From: Thaumarchaeota archaeon 13_1_40CM_4_38_7
Lineage (GTDB): Archaea > Thermoproteota > Nitrososphaeria > Nitrososphaerales > Nitrosopumilaceae
Assembly (NCBI GenBank): GCA_001917995.1
Contig: MNFB01000010.1
Location: 1 to 38,253 of the forward strand
Direction of reading: 5' to 3'
DNA: 38,253 nucleotides
Within the stretch, counting starts at the first letter, position 1. The number at the start of each line of letters is the position of its first letter. Positions 15,781-22,263 of this stretch are shown one piece after another. The position numbers and the translations under genes are program-made. The notes under the pieces were generated by a model. The model had not been told where the DNA came from. It saw nothing but the letters and a program-made list of their open reading frames with translations, and did no database searches.

Positions 15781-16491
15781 ATGGTTGGTGATTTTTCATC
15801 AGAAGAAAAGAACGGCTTTTACAAAGCGGTCTTTTCAAGGAGAGATGTTAGGTCTCATTTTACTTCTGAGCCAATAGACGAAAAGGTATTATCAAAAATA
15901 CTCAATGCCGCACATCATGCGCCTTCTGTTGGATTTTCACAACCTTGGAATTTTATTCTTATCAAAGACATAGAAACGAGAACAAAAGTAAAGGATTCAT
16001 TCGAAAAGGAAAGAATTCGCTCTTCTATTCTAGTTAATGACCCTAAAAGATCAAAGTATCTCTCACTAAGATTGGAGGGGATCTTAGATTCAGCAGTAAA
16101 CATCTGTGTAACATATGATCCGTCAAAGTTTGGACCGTTCGTAATAGGGAGAACAAGCGTACCAGAAACTGGCATCTACAGCGTTTGCTGTGCAATACAG
16201 AATCTTTGGCTTTCTGCAAGAGCAGAAGGTATAGGCGTTGGTTGGGTAAGCATACTCTCAAATGACGATCTAAAAAAAATTCTTGATATTCCAGAACATG
16301 TTGTACCTGTTGCGTATCTATGTCTTGGAAATGTATCCAAGTTTGCAGAAAAACCCGATTTGGAGACTGTAGGCTGGCTGCCACGACTTGGTCTTAAGGA
16401 TGTAGTTTTCTATGAAAAGTGGAATAATGCTGATGATCCTAATTGGAAGCAGATTCGAGAAATGATAATTTCAAATCTTGATTACGCTTAA
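15781..16491 (+). CDS. bluB: 5,6-Dimethylbenzimidazole synthase (BluB)
   Basis: A 236-residue flavin enzyme of the nitroreductase fold that uses O2 to cut reduced FMN and form 5,6-dimethylbenzimidazole, the lower ligand of cobalamin. RRDVRSHF (20-27) and HHAPSVGFSQPWNF (about 45-58) are BluB-specific, as is GRTSVPETGIYSVCCAIQNLWLSARAEGIGVGW. These set it apart from ordinary nitroreductases. It fits thaumarchaea, which synthesise true B12 in oxic habitats, and pairs functionally with cobJ at 25581-26366. A TAATATGC box near 15754 predicts a leaderless ATG at 15781. It sits alone between two tRNA genes. Confidence 0.93.
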   Translation: MVGDFSSEEKNGFYKAVFSRRDVRSHFTSEPIDEKVLSKILNAAHHAPSVGFSQPWNFILIKDIETRTKVKDSFEKERIRSSILVNDPKRSKYLSLRLEGILDSAVNICVTYDPSKFGPFVIGRTSVPETGIYSVCCAIQNLWLSARAEGIGVGWVSILSNDDLKKILDIPEHVVPVAYLCLGNVSKFAEKPDLETVGWLPRLGLKDVVFYEKWNNADDPNWKQIREMIISNLDYA

Positions 16492-16516
16492 ATGCTTACC
16501 AGGTTTGATTTTTTCT

Positions 16517-16609
16517 GGGCTCGTGGCGCAGAGTCTAAACGACGCGAAACATGGATAGCGCGGTAGCCTCCTAAGTTACAGGTCGAGGGATCGAAGCCCT
16601 CCGAGCCCG
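16517..16609 (+). tRNA. tRNA-Arg (anticodon CCT) with a probable intron of about 19 nt in the D-loop
   Basis: The acceptor stem pairs GGGCTCG (16517-16523) with CGAGCCC (16602-16608), discriminator G. The anticodon arm is GTAGC, CTCCTAA, GTTAC, with anticodon CCT. The T arm is GAGGG, ATCGAAG, CCCTC. The D stem is GCGC (16526-16529) with GCGC (16558-16561), but 28 nt lie between its arms instead of the usual 8-11. Removing about 19 nt near 16532-16550 leaves AG..GGATA, a normal D-loop, and a 74-nt tRNA. A bulge-helix-bulge-like fold can be drawn with GTCT (16533-16536) against GGAT (16553-16556), but it needs G-T pairs. The exact splice sites are inferred. T-loop position 54 is A rather than T. 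Confidence 0.88.
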
Positions 16610-16627
16610 TATTCTTCTAAGTTAGCT

Positions 16628-17050
16628 TTAGGTTTGAGTTATTATTCCAGCTGAGGGGTTTTTTACAACAGCCTTGAAGATGTCCACTGTGTAATCTCCC
16701 TGAAAGATATTGAGCACTTTATCACCATCAACGTTTTTAACTCTAAAGTAGTGTTCATAGGAACCATCATTTTTTACATCAGTTTGTGCAAAATATACTG
16801 GTTTTCCATCTTTGTAGATCTGAATTACAACAGGATAACCGGGTGCAGCATTTTGCACTGTCCCCCAAACACAAGCAAATGGAAGTTTGTTATCAGTTGA
16901 AATATGCATATAAACAATATTCTTTTGTAAAACCACGTTTTCCTCAGGTACTAGATTTTGATCCCATTGTACTCCTTGTGATGCTGGTAAAGTAACACTT
17001 GGGAGTATAAGCAGGAATAATGCAAATATCATACCTATTAGATATTTCAT
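16628..17050 (-). CDS. Secreted protein of unknown function
   Basis: A 140-residue protein with a clear signal peptide: MKY, a hydrophobic stretch to about residue 20 and a likely cleavage near ASQG (23-26). The mature part has a beta-rich look, with VWGTVQNAAPGYPVVIQIYKDGKPVYFAQTDVKNDGSYEHYF resembling a Big/CARDB-like extracellular beta-sandwich in which a G-x-P-V-x-x-x-I-Y pattern precedes D-G-S-Y. It ends hydrophilic, with no C-terminal anchor, so release or binding to the S-layer is possible. The ATG at 17050 lies 25 nt from a TATA-like box read in both directions. I recognise no named family. Confidence 0.75.
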   Translation of the reverse strand: MKYLIGMIFALFLLILPSVTLPASQGVQWDQNLVPEENVVLQKNIVYMHISTDNKLPFACVWGTVQNAAPGYPVVIQIYKDGKPVYFAQTDVKNDGSYEHYFRVKNVDGDKVLNIFQGDYTVDIFKAVVKNPSAGIITQT

Positions 17051-17069
17051 GCTACTGATTCTTACATCG

Positions 17070-17080
17070 TTAAATATTAA
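17070..17080. promoter_or_regulatory. Shared bidirectional TATA box
   Basis: TTAAATATTAA reads TTAATATTTAA on the other strand, and its centre at 17075 is about 26 nt from both divergent starts: ATG 17050 on minus, and position 17101 shortly before TTG 17107 on plus. One box may serve both genes. Confidence 0.5.
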
Positions 17081-17106
17081 GATGACGCATAACTAATTCA
17101 AGTCAA

Positions 17107-17226
17107 TTGGTTCTAGATGAAAAGCTAAACTATGAGTGTAAGTGCGATTGCCATTATGGAGGAGCAGTTAGCTGTCCTTCATGTAAGGAAAACCACGACG
17201 AGCATAGCTGCCCACACTGCAAGTAA
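17107..17226 (+). CDS. 39-residue cysteine-rich zinc microprotein
   Basis: From TTG 17107 the frame encodes 39 residues with cysteines at 11, 13, 15, 23, 26, 34 and 37 plus histidines 16, 30, 33 and 36. The core reads YECKCDCHYGGAVSCPSCK followed by HSCPHCK, so two CPxC knuckles follow a CxCxC start. The density of metal ligands and the well-placed TATA box argue for a real gene. Its stop codon touches that of the convergent coiled-coil gene. Zinc or Fe-S binding is likely; a role is not visible. A reading frame in another phase (17132-17320) that crosses into the neighbour is only a shadow. Confidence 0.6.
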   Translation: MVLDEKLNYECKCDCHYGGAVSCPSCKENHDEHSCPHCK

Positions 17227-17449
17227 CTATTTTCTTTTATTTTTGGAGCGTTCCTTCGCAGCCAGTGTTTTCAGGTTCGCTAGTTCAGTTTTTAATTTTT
17301 CAATCTCAACCAGTGTATGAAGATTTGCAATCTCAGACTTTAGGTTTTCAATTTCTGTATCCTTGTTTTTAAGTGAACTTATAAGATCATCTAGTTCAGC
17401 ATTAAGCTTTAGCTTTTGCTTGACTAATTTCGTTTGAACTTATCTGCAC
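17227..17449 (-). pseudogene. Short coiled-coil protein gene interrupted by an apparent one-base frameshift
   Basis: The minus strand is open from 17439 to the TAG at 17227-17229 and encodes about 70 residues of strong leucine-zipper character (LNAELDDLISSLKNKDTEIE and onward, with L/I every 3-4 residues and a basic tail KERSKNKRK). That frame has no ATG, GTG or TTG. A GTG at 17449 opens the next frame as VQISSNE and then hits a stop. Removing one A from the AAA run (T-run 17428-17430 on plus) joins the two into one 73-residue coiled coil with a start. Either this is a recent frameshift or an assembly error. It follows the 17472-17690 gene on the same strand after 22 nt. Confidence 0.6.
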
Positions 17450-17471
17450 GGTGTGTTGGTAATGACCGACA

Positions 17472-17690
17472 TTACTTGCTAGTTTTTTTTTCTTCATTCC
17501 CATGGCCGTAACCCTGGGATCCATGCATGTAATCAGCACTCTTTTGAGCCAGCCAACATATTGCTACTAGAAACCATGAAGCTGAGATGAAAACCATCAT
17601 GGTAAAATGCAGCGCGTCTGGGAGTACAAAGTACAAACCACTCAGAGCTGAAGCGAGACAAGCTACTACGATCGTAGGAATATGTCCCAT
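17472..17690 (-). CDS. Small two-helix membrane protein
   Basis: A 72-residue protein with two hydrophobic helices at about 5-27 and 30-50 and a polar, His/Gly-rich tail (SADYMHGSQGYGHGNEEKK) that ends basic. Both helices are short and joined by a tight turn (LPDALH), giving a hairpin whose tail is probably cytoplasmic. The tail histidines could bind metal, though this is speculative. A TATA-like TTATATT near 17717 predicts a leaderless ATG at 17690. I recognise no family. It may be co-transcribed with the coiled-coil frame just downstream. Confidence 0.6.
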   Translation of the reverse strand: MGHIPTIVVACLASALSGLYFVLPDALHFTMMVFISASWFLVAICWLAQKSADYMHGSQGYGHGNEEKKTSK

Positions 17691-17776
17691 AAAACTACCT
17701 CAAAAGTAGTAGAATATAACAGTAATGGAAATTATCAAAACTAAAAAATTGTCTTTATAAAAATAGAGGGATTTTG

Positions 17777-18019
17777 CTAGTCACTGTTTTCAGCAATCTT
17801 CCTCTGAGTACCCTCTAATTCTGGAACTTCAGATTGCAAAATCTTAATCTTTTGTACAAGCTCATTTCGAAGATCTCTTGCGACTCGTCTTACTGTTGGT
17901 CTTGGGACACCAAGTTCTTCGACTACTTTGGTATAGATATCTTGTTTATCCGTTAAGCCTTTGTCAAGCAAGTTGTTGATAGCTTGTTTGATATTTGTGC
18001 TTTGAGTAGTACGGCTCAC
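17777..18019 (-). CDS. Small helix-turn-helix protein
   Basis: An 80-residue, all-helical, charged protein from GTG 18019. The segment DIYTKVVEELGVPRPTVRRVARDLRNEL (27-54) has the shape of a helix-turn-helix: a helix, a turn at G-V-P, then a recognition helix P-T-V-R-R-V-A-R-D-L rich in arginine. The N-terminal ~20 residues form one more helix, and the C-terminus (ILQSEVPELEG) could mediate dimers. It is likely a DNA-binding protein of a thaumarchaeal family. A TTATATAG box near 18045 supports the start. The hairpin-forming sequence at 18077-18126 just upstream is a candidate target. Confidence 0.68.
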   Translation of the reverse strand: MSRTTQSTNIKQAINNLLDKGLTDKQDIYTKVVEELGVPRPTVRRVARDLRNELVQKIKILQSEVPELEGTQRKIAENSD

Positions 18020-18303
18020 GTTTTTTATTTTTCAGATCCTCTATATAAGACTGTTACTATGTTAGTGGTAATATTACATCTGTGAAACTACCAGTGTTTA
18101 TGTTGACCAGATGGTAGAACCATCTGTTTGTATCATAATTTTCAAATTTTTCTAGAATTTTTATCAACCTAATCTAGAGCAACTAAAATGTTTTTATCTA
18201 ACTATTCTCTTTGAATGCTACAGAATTAGTATATCGTATGACCTACTGAATAAGTTATACAATGAAGAAAGGTTCTTATGATAAATTGGGTAGTTGACAA
18301 AAG
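18020..18303. other. Intergenic region between the HTH gene and the cyclophilin gene
   Basis: This 284-nt stretch, the longest gap in the window, holds the divergent promoters of its neighbours, a palindrome GTAATATTAC (18068-18077) and a strong hairpin (18108-18126). Open frames on the plus strand are all under 15 codons. I see no coding gene. Confidence 0.6.
18108..18126. repeat. Perfect 8-bp inverted repeat with a 3-nt loop
   Basis: CAGATGGT (18108-18115), loop AGA, ACCATCTG (18119-18126). The left arm can alternatively pair with CATCTG at 18077-18082, and TGGTAG at 18112-18117 with CTACCA at 18088-18093, so mutually exclusive folds are possible. It could be an operator, an RNA switch-like leader or a small RNA. 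Confidence 0.5.
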
Positions 18304-18310
18304 GTGTCAA
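18294..18310. repeat. Inverted repeat across the cyclophilin start codon
   Basis: TTGACA (18294-18299) and TGTCAA (18305-18310) are perfect inverted copies separated by AAAGG, and the GTG start at 18304 overlaps the right arm. This could be a protein-binding site or a start-codon-masking stem. At 6 bp, chance is a real alternative. Confidence 0.35.
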
Positions 18311-18783
18311 AGGCAACTATTGAAACAAATTTTGGAAACATAGTCTTTGAGTTATTTCCTAACACTGCACCAGAAACGGTCAGAAATTTTGTCAATCTTG
18401 CAAAGAGCAACTTTTATGATGGTACACTTTTTCATAGAGTAATTCCTGGTTTTATGATTCAGGGAGGGGACCCTAATACCAAGAAACCAGACAAGAGCAA
18501 ATGGGGTCTGGGCGGACCTGGTCATACAATAAAGGCGGAATTTAATTCCAAGTCTCATCTGAGAGGAATTGTCTCAATGGCGAGGGCAACTGACCCCAAT
18601 AGTGCTGGCTCTCAATTCTTCATAGTAACAACCGATAGTACGTTCCTTGATAAACAGTACACTGTCTTCGGACAAGTGCTACAAGGAATCAATGTGGCAG
18701 ACAAGATAGTAAATCTTCAAAGAGACAAAAACGATTGTCCACTTCAAGAAGCAAAGATTCTTCGCGTTAGCATCTCGGGATAG
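18304..18783 (+). CDS. Cyclophilin-type peptidyl-prolyl isomerase
   Basis: A 159-residue single-domain cyclophilin, cytoplasmic. The catalytic segment FHRVIPGFMIQGGDP begins at residue 43, with the catalytic arginine at Arg45. GSQFFI is present downstream, followed by LDKQYTVFGQV. All active-site residues needed for cis-trans proline isomerisation appear intact. The start is GTG 18304, overlapped by an inverted repeat TTGACA...TGTCAA (18294-18310). The following secreted protein gene begins 9 nt after the stop, suggesting co-transcription. It is the second of three isomerase folds encoded here. Confidence 0.94.
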   Translation: MSKATIETNFGNIVFELFPNTAPETVRNFVNLAKSNFYDGTLFHRVIPGFMIQGGDPNTKKPDKSKWGLGGPGHTIKAEFNSKSHLRGIVSMARATDPNSAGSQFFIVTTDSTFLDKQYTVFGQVLQGINVADKIVNLQRDKNDCPLQEAKILRVSISG

Positions 18784-18792
18784 GGAAGCGAA

Positions 18793-19701
18793 TTGAAAAA
18801 AATTATAAGCATTTTAGTGATTTCGGGGTTAATCTTTTCTACTACTCAAGTCTTCGGTCAACAACTAACAGTTGGTATACCCCCAAAAGAAGATCTTAAA
18901 GTTACAATTGAGCAAAATGGTACAGCGCATGTAGTACACCAAGTCAAAGGAGATAAGCTCCAACCTGTCCAAGTTGAAGCTATAACTGGCAATATGACTA
19001 ATTTTTCTGTCACAGACAAAGATGGTAATTCTGTTCAATATTCTACACTTTCGAGATCTCCTATGACTGTATTGATACTACCAACAGATAGAAACATGAC
19101 TTATATCAAATATGATTTGCCAAACATAGTATCATACAAAAATGGCGTATGGGAATGGAACTACTTTGAACCATCTGACACAACTTTTACTGACTTTTAT
19201 TTTCCAAAAGGAGTGGACATGATCTGGACCTACGACACGCCGGTCTATCTTGGTGAACAAGGACTCAGACAACACGGCAATGGATTTACCTTACATTATG
19301 TCATTAATGAGCCTGTCACTAATCAAAATGTTCAATGGCAAGGTAAGAGTTTTGATGTTGGAATAAGAACCGTATCAGGATTAGGATCCTATGTTTTTGA
19401 TCAATCACAGAAGACATATGCTTTTGATATTAACACACCCAAGTCGTTCATTACTGTGATAATGCCAGAAAAGCTCTTGTGGGGACCATATGATGTAGCA
19501 ATTAATGGAAACAAAACACTGCACAAATCATATTACAAAAATGGAACACATGTCTGGATAGGTTTTAGACCTGATTCAGCAGGTACCGTACAGATAACAG
19601 GAACGACTACAGTGCCAGAATTTCCCTTCTTTGTGCCATTGGCTATTGCTCTTTCAGCTGTCGTGCTCTTGCGATTTACCAACAGGCTCAGTTTCCACTA
19701 G
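18793..19701 (+). CDS. Exported protein with C-terminal PEFPF-type membrane anchor
   Basis: A 302-residue surface protein. It has an N-terminal signal peptide (MKKIISILVISGLIFSTTQVFG) and a C-terminal TVPEFPFFVPLAIALSAVVLLRF followed by a short basic tail. This PEFPF plus helix pattern recurs at the C-termini of thaumarchaeal exported proteins and resembles the PEF/PEFG-CTERM sorting signals processed by archaeosortases, though the glycine of PEFG is replaced. The middle is beta-rich with potential N-glycosylation sites (NGT, NMT), and I recognise no enzyme domain. It starts with TTG 9 nt after the cyclophilin gene. Confidence 0.75.
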   Translation: MKKIISILVISGLIFSTTQVFGQQLTVGIPPKEDLKVTIEQNGTAHVVHQVKGDKLQPVQVEAITGNMTNFSVTDKDGNSVQYSTLSRSPMTVLILPTDRNMTYIKYDLPNIVSYKNGVWEWNYFEPSDTTFTDFYFPKGVDMIWTYDTPVYLGEQGLRQHGNGFTLHYVINEPVTNQNVQWQGKSFDVGIRTVSGLGSYVFDQSQKTYAFDINTPKSFITVIMPEKLLWGPYDVAINGNKTLHKSYYKNGTHVWIGFRPDSAGTVQITGTTTVPEFPFFVPLAIALSAVVLLRFTNRLSFH

Positions 19702-19731
19702 GTTATTAATAGTAATAATTCACAAATTTAC

Positions 19732-19917
19732 ATGCAATGCGGCTGTCACTGCATAAAATGTGGTAGTACAGACTTAAAATCCAACCGCACAAGTGAGATA
19801 CAAAGTGATGGGTATTACGATATGCACCACACCTGCCAGAAATGTAATGCGCATTTTGACCATCTTGAAGGAAATGCATTTGCTTCTTGTGATAGGTGTG
19901 GTTATGAATTTAGTTGA
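19732..19917 (+). CDS. Small double zinc-ribbon protein
   Basis: A 61-residue protein with C3, C5, H6, C7, C10 then C35, C38, H41, H44, C53 and C56. The repeated CxxC spacing (CIKCG, CQKCN, CDRCG) fits one or two zinc ribbons of the rubredoxin-knuckle type. An A/T-rich box around 19702-19710 places transcription start at the ATG (19732), so the gene is probably leaderless and independent of the exported protein upstream. Its 3' end overlaps the convergent hypothetical gene by 8 bp. No named family is recognised. Confidence 0.62.
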   Translation: MQCGCHCIKCGSTDLKSNRTSEIQSDGYYDMHHTCQKCNAHFDHLEGNAFASCDRCGYEFS

Positions 19918-20383
19918 CTTCTAGCAGTTTGGCAATGGAATAATAACTGCGTTTTTCCCGTAGATCTTTTTGTAGTTCAGTATTAAATGCCATATTTGTC
20001 AAGACCTTGGATACATCTAGCGGTACTGTAGCCCAGCCATACTCACGCAACTGAGATACTACCTCAGATACTGTTCTTGGTTGGTCAAAGAACGAGTCTT
20101 CCATTAGCATATTGATCTTACTTCGAATCTGATTTTTATCTATAAACGCTGGCTTTACAAATTCAGGCTCGTGAATCTCTGCTTCTTCGAATATGCTTAG
20201 AGGATTTGTGGTATGGGTTGGATCATAAGAGTATTCATATTGAGTATTACCACTTGAACCGTAATCTTTGACAAATCCCGAAAGGTTGCATATTACTTCG
20301 TTTACGCTTTGATTATCAACGTAAAAGTCCTTAGATTCTATCTCAATCTCATTTTGACCGTGTTTTATTTTGATTCTAGCCAT
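19910..20383 (-). CDS. Conserved-looking protein with a C-terminal winged-helix-like domain
   Basis: A 157-residue soluble protein. Residues 1-45 (MARIKIKHGQNEIEIESKDFYV) form a small beta-rich domain, 45-75 is an acidic linker, and 80-157 contains QIRSKINMLMEDSFFDQPRTVSEVVSQLREYGWATVPLDVSKVLTNMAFNTEL as the helix order of a winged helix. The last part follows the layout of archaeal proteins in which a tri-helical domain ends in a wing with R-S-Y-Y-S-I. DNA or RNA binding is possible but unproven. The gene is alone on its strand between two plus-strand genes. Confidence 0.6.
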   Translation of the reverse strand: MARIKIKHGQNEIEIESKDFYVDNQSVNEVICNLSGFVKDYGSSGNTQYEYSYDPTHTTNPLSIFEEAEIHEPEFVKPAFIDKNQIRSKINMLMEDSFFDQPRTVSEVVSQLREYGWATVPLDVSKVLTNMAFNTELQKDLREKRSYYSIAKLLEVN

Positions 20384-20521
20384 TTTGTAAGTTCAAATCT
20401 ATCTATTTTGATTTATTCTGTTAGCTCTAAGTAGCTTAGAAAACAGATCAAAAAGTTTACACAAGTTATCTTGAATTTTTTTCCTAATTGTGCTAAAAAG
20501 GAATTTGCTCAATTCTTGGAC

Positions 20522-20989
20522 ATGAGAAGAGGTTCAAAAATTGCCCTAGTGTCTATTATCGTCGCAATAGGGGTATTTGGCTACGTTCAGTACGTATCTG
20601 CAACTCATCTTCATATCTCAATCCTTGAAAGCAAGGTGGTTGAAAAAAACAAAGATGGTACTCTTTATGACATGCATCTTGAGTTTAAGAATCCCTCCTT
20701 TCTAGTTCTGAATCTGGGCAAGACAGACTTTATCATATCAGTTGCGGGTGAGAATCTAGGAACGGGTGTATTACAGCCATCAGTGATTCCAGCCATGGGA
20801 ACGACTGTTTCTCAGACTCCGTTTGTGGCAGATAACACAGTACTTCACAAATATGATAATACTGATAACATTCCTAACGTTAAGCTCGTCGGAACAAGCA
20901 GATACGATCTCTTGTTTGTTTCCGTGAATATTCCATTTACGTATTATCCTACACAAGAAGAAGCTAGAGAATTTATACACGGAACCTAG
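20522..20989 (+). CDS. Membrane-anchored WHy/LEA14-like protein (second of two)
   Basis: A 155-residue protein from ATG 20522 (an in-frame TTG at 20471 would add 17 residues before the signal anchor and is less likely). A basic MRRGSK precedes a helix at 7-23, then a beta domain with HISILESKVVEKNKDGTL, DMHLEFKNPSFLVLNLGKTDFIISVAGENLGTG. The N-P-S/T, the following hydrophobic strand and the G-x-N-x-G-x-G turn match the protein at 14700-15197 position by position, so the two look like paralogues of the WHy fold facing outside the cell. The PfkB kinase begins 12 nt downstream. Confidence 0.66.
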   Translation: MRRGSKIALVSIIVAIGVFGYVQYVSATHLHISILESKVVEKNKDGTLYDMHLEFKNPSFLVLNLGKTDFIISVAGENLGTGVLQPSVIPAMGTTVSQTPFVADNTVLHKYDNTDNIPNVKLVGTSRYDLLFVSVNIPFTYYPTQEEAREFIHGT

Positions 20990-21001
20990 ATTCTGCAAAG
21001 T

Positions 21002-21895
21002 ATGCTGACAGTCTTTGGATCTGTTGCTTTAGATACCATAAGAACACCAACAAGAATTCTAAGAAACACACTTGGGGGGGCAGCAACTTATGCAGCAATT
21101 TCTGCAAGTTTCTTTGAAAGACCTGGACTTGTTGCTGTTGTAGGTTATGATTTTCCTAATCAGTACCAAAGCATCTTGGATAGATTTGCAGATACTAGGG
21201 GGGTTGTTCGGGCGCATGGAAAAACTTTCAGATATGATGGTAGCTATGATCAAACACTAACTTATCGAACTACAAACAAGACAGAGCTCAATGTTTTGAA
21301 GAATTTCAAACCTGTTGTTCCAGAACAGTATAGAAAGTCACAATTTGTTTATCTGGCAAATAATGATCCTGCTCAAAATGTGAAGATCCTAAGGGAATTT
21401 GACAAAGTCAAATTTTCAATGTGTGACACAATAGAGTTTTGGATTTCAACAAGGAGAAATGATGTCATCAAAATGATGAGTCGCGTTGATTCTGTAGTAA
21501 TAAATGATGAAGAGGCTAAACTTCTTACAAAGACCCACAACCTCATCAAAGCCGCTAGAAAAATCATGGAATGGGGTACAAAATATGTAATTATAAAGAA
21601 AGGCGAGCATGGCTCTCTGCTATTTTACGATGACATGGTCTTTCCTTCACCTGCATTTTCCATGGAAAATATTGTAGATCCCACAGGGGCGGGAGATTCT
21701 TTTGCAGGTGGGATGATTGGATATCTTTCAAGCAAGAACAGCACAAAGTTGTCAACTATCAAAGAGGCCTCAGTATATGGAAATATCATGGGCTCGTTTG
21801 CAGTGGAAAAATACGGAGTATATGGAATAACTAGATTGAAAAGATCCATCATTAGGAAAAGATTTAATCGCTACAGGAAAATGGTCCATTTCTGA
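21002..21895 (+). CDS. PfkB/ribokinase-family sugar or nucleoside kinase
   Basis: A 297-residue kinase. The N-terminal glycine motif is in GGAATYAAISAS (25-36) and the C-terminal PfkB signature DPTGAGDSFAGG at 226-237 carries the catalytic base Asp232 and the anion hole. The substrate is not fixed by sequence: family members phosphorylate ribose, fructose-6-phosphate, adenosine or cytidine, and archaeal relatives are often nucleoside kinases. The C-terminus ends in an unusually basic run (RSIIRKRFNRYRKM). It lies 12 nt behind the WHy gene, with the dUTPase gene 35 nt further on, so a loose nucleotide-related group is possible. Confidence 0.85.
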   Translation: MLTVFGSVALDTIRTPTRILRNTLGGAATYAAISASFFERPGLVAVVGYDFPNQYQSILDRFADTRGVVRAHGKTFRYDGSYDQTLTYRTTNKTELNVLKNFKPVVPEQYRKSQFVYLANNDPAQNVKILREFDKVKFSMCDTIEFWISTRRNDVIKMMSRVDSVVINDEEAKLLTKTHNLIKAARKIMEWGTKYVIIKKGEHGSLLFYDDMVFPSPAFSMENIVDPTGAGDSFAGGMIGYLSSKNSTKLSTIKEASVYGNIMGSFAVEKYGVYGITRLKRSIIRKRFNRYRKMVHF

Positions 21896-21930
21896 AGAAA
21901 GGTTATAGACATCAAATTAAAAAAGAGCAC

Positions 21931-22263
21931 ATGGAAGATAAATTAGAAACGATCTTCAGTCTTCAAAAAAATCTAGAAAGAATGATGAATTTAGAACGTT
22001 ATCCAAAGGACATTCAAGGAAAAATATCTGCTTTGTGTACGGCTATAATTCATGAGGCTGTAGAACTTCAAATGACTACTAACTGGAAGTGGTGGAAAAA
22101 ACCAACTCCATTTGATGAAGCTGCTGCTCGCGAAGAGCTTATCGACATATGGCATTTCGTAGTTCAGGCATCCTTAGAGTTAAACATGACACCAGCAGAT
22201 ATCTTAAAAGAATATCAGAAAAAACATCAAATCAACAAACAGCGGCAGATAGATGGATACTAA
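21931..22263 (+). CDS. Dimeric-type dUTPase (all-alpha NTP pyrophosphatase)
   Basis: A 110-residue helical protein. The metal-binding helices are visible as HEAVELQ (41-47, with E42 and E45) and EELIDIWHFVVQ (68-79, with E69 and D72), joined by the tryptophan-rich TNWKWWKKPTPFDE. This is the arrangement of the dUTPase_2/MazG-like superfamily, which hydrolyses dUTP or related nucleotides to the monophosphate. The NWKWWKK segment is typical of the dimeric dUTPase group. Its role would be to keep uracil out of DNA. It ends in a four-base CTAA shared with the convergent MtrA-like gene. Confidence 0.82.
   Translation: MEDKLETIFSLQKNLERMMNLERYPKDIQGKISALCTAIIHEAVELQMTTNWKWWKKPTPFDEAAAREELIDIWHFVVQASLELNMTPADILKEYQKKHQINKQRQIDGY

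Noticed and set aside
17132-17320. 62-codon plus-strand frame starting MSVSAIAIMEEQL
   Set aside because: It reads through the microprotein gene out of phase and then antisense through the coiled-coil frame; neither half has independent support.
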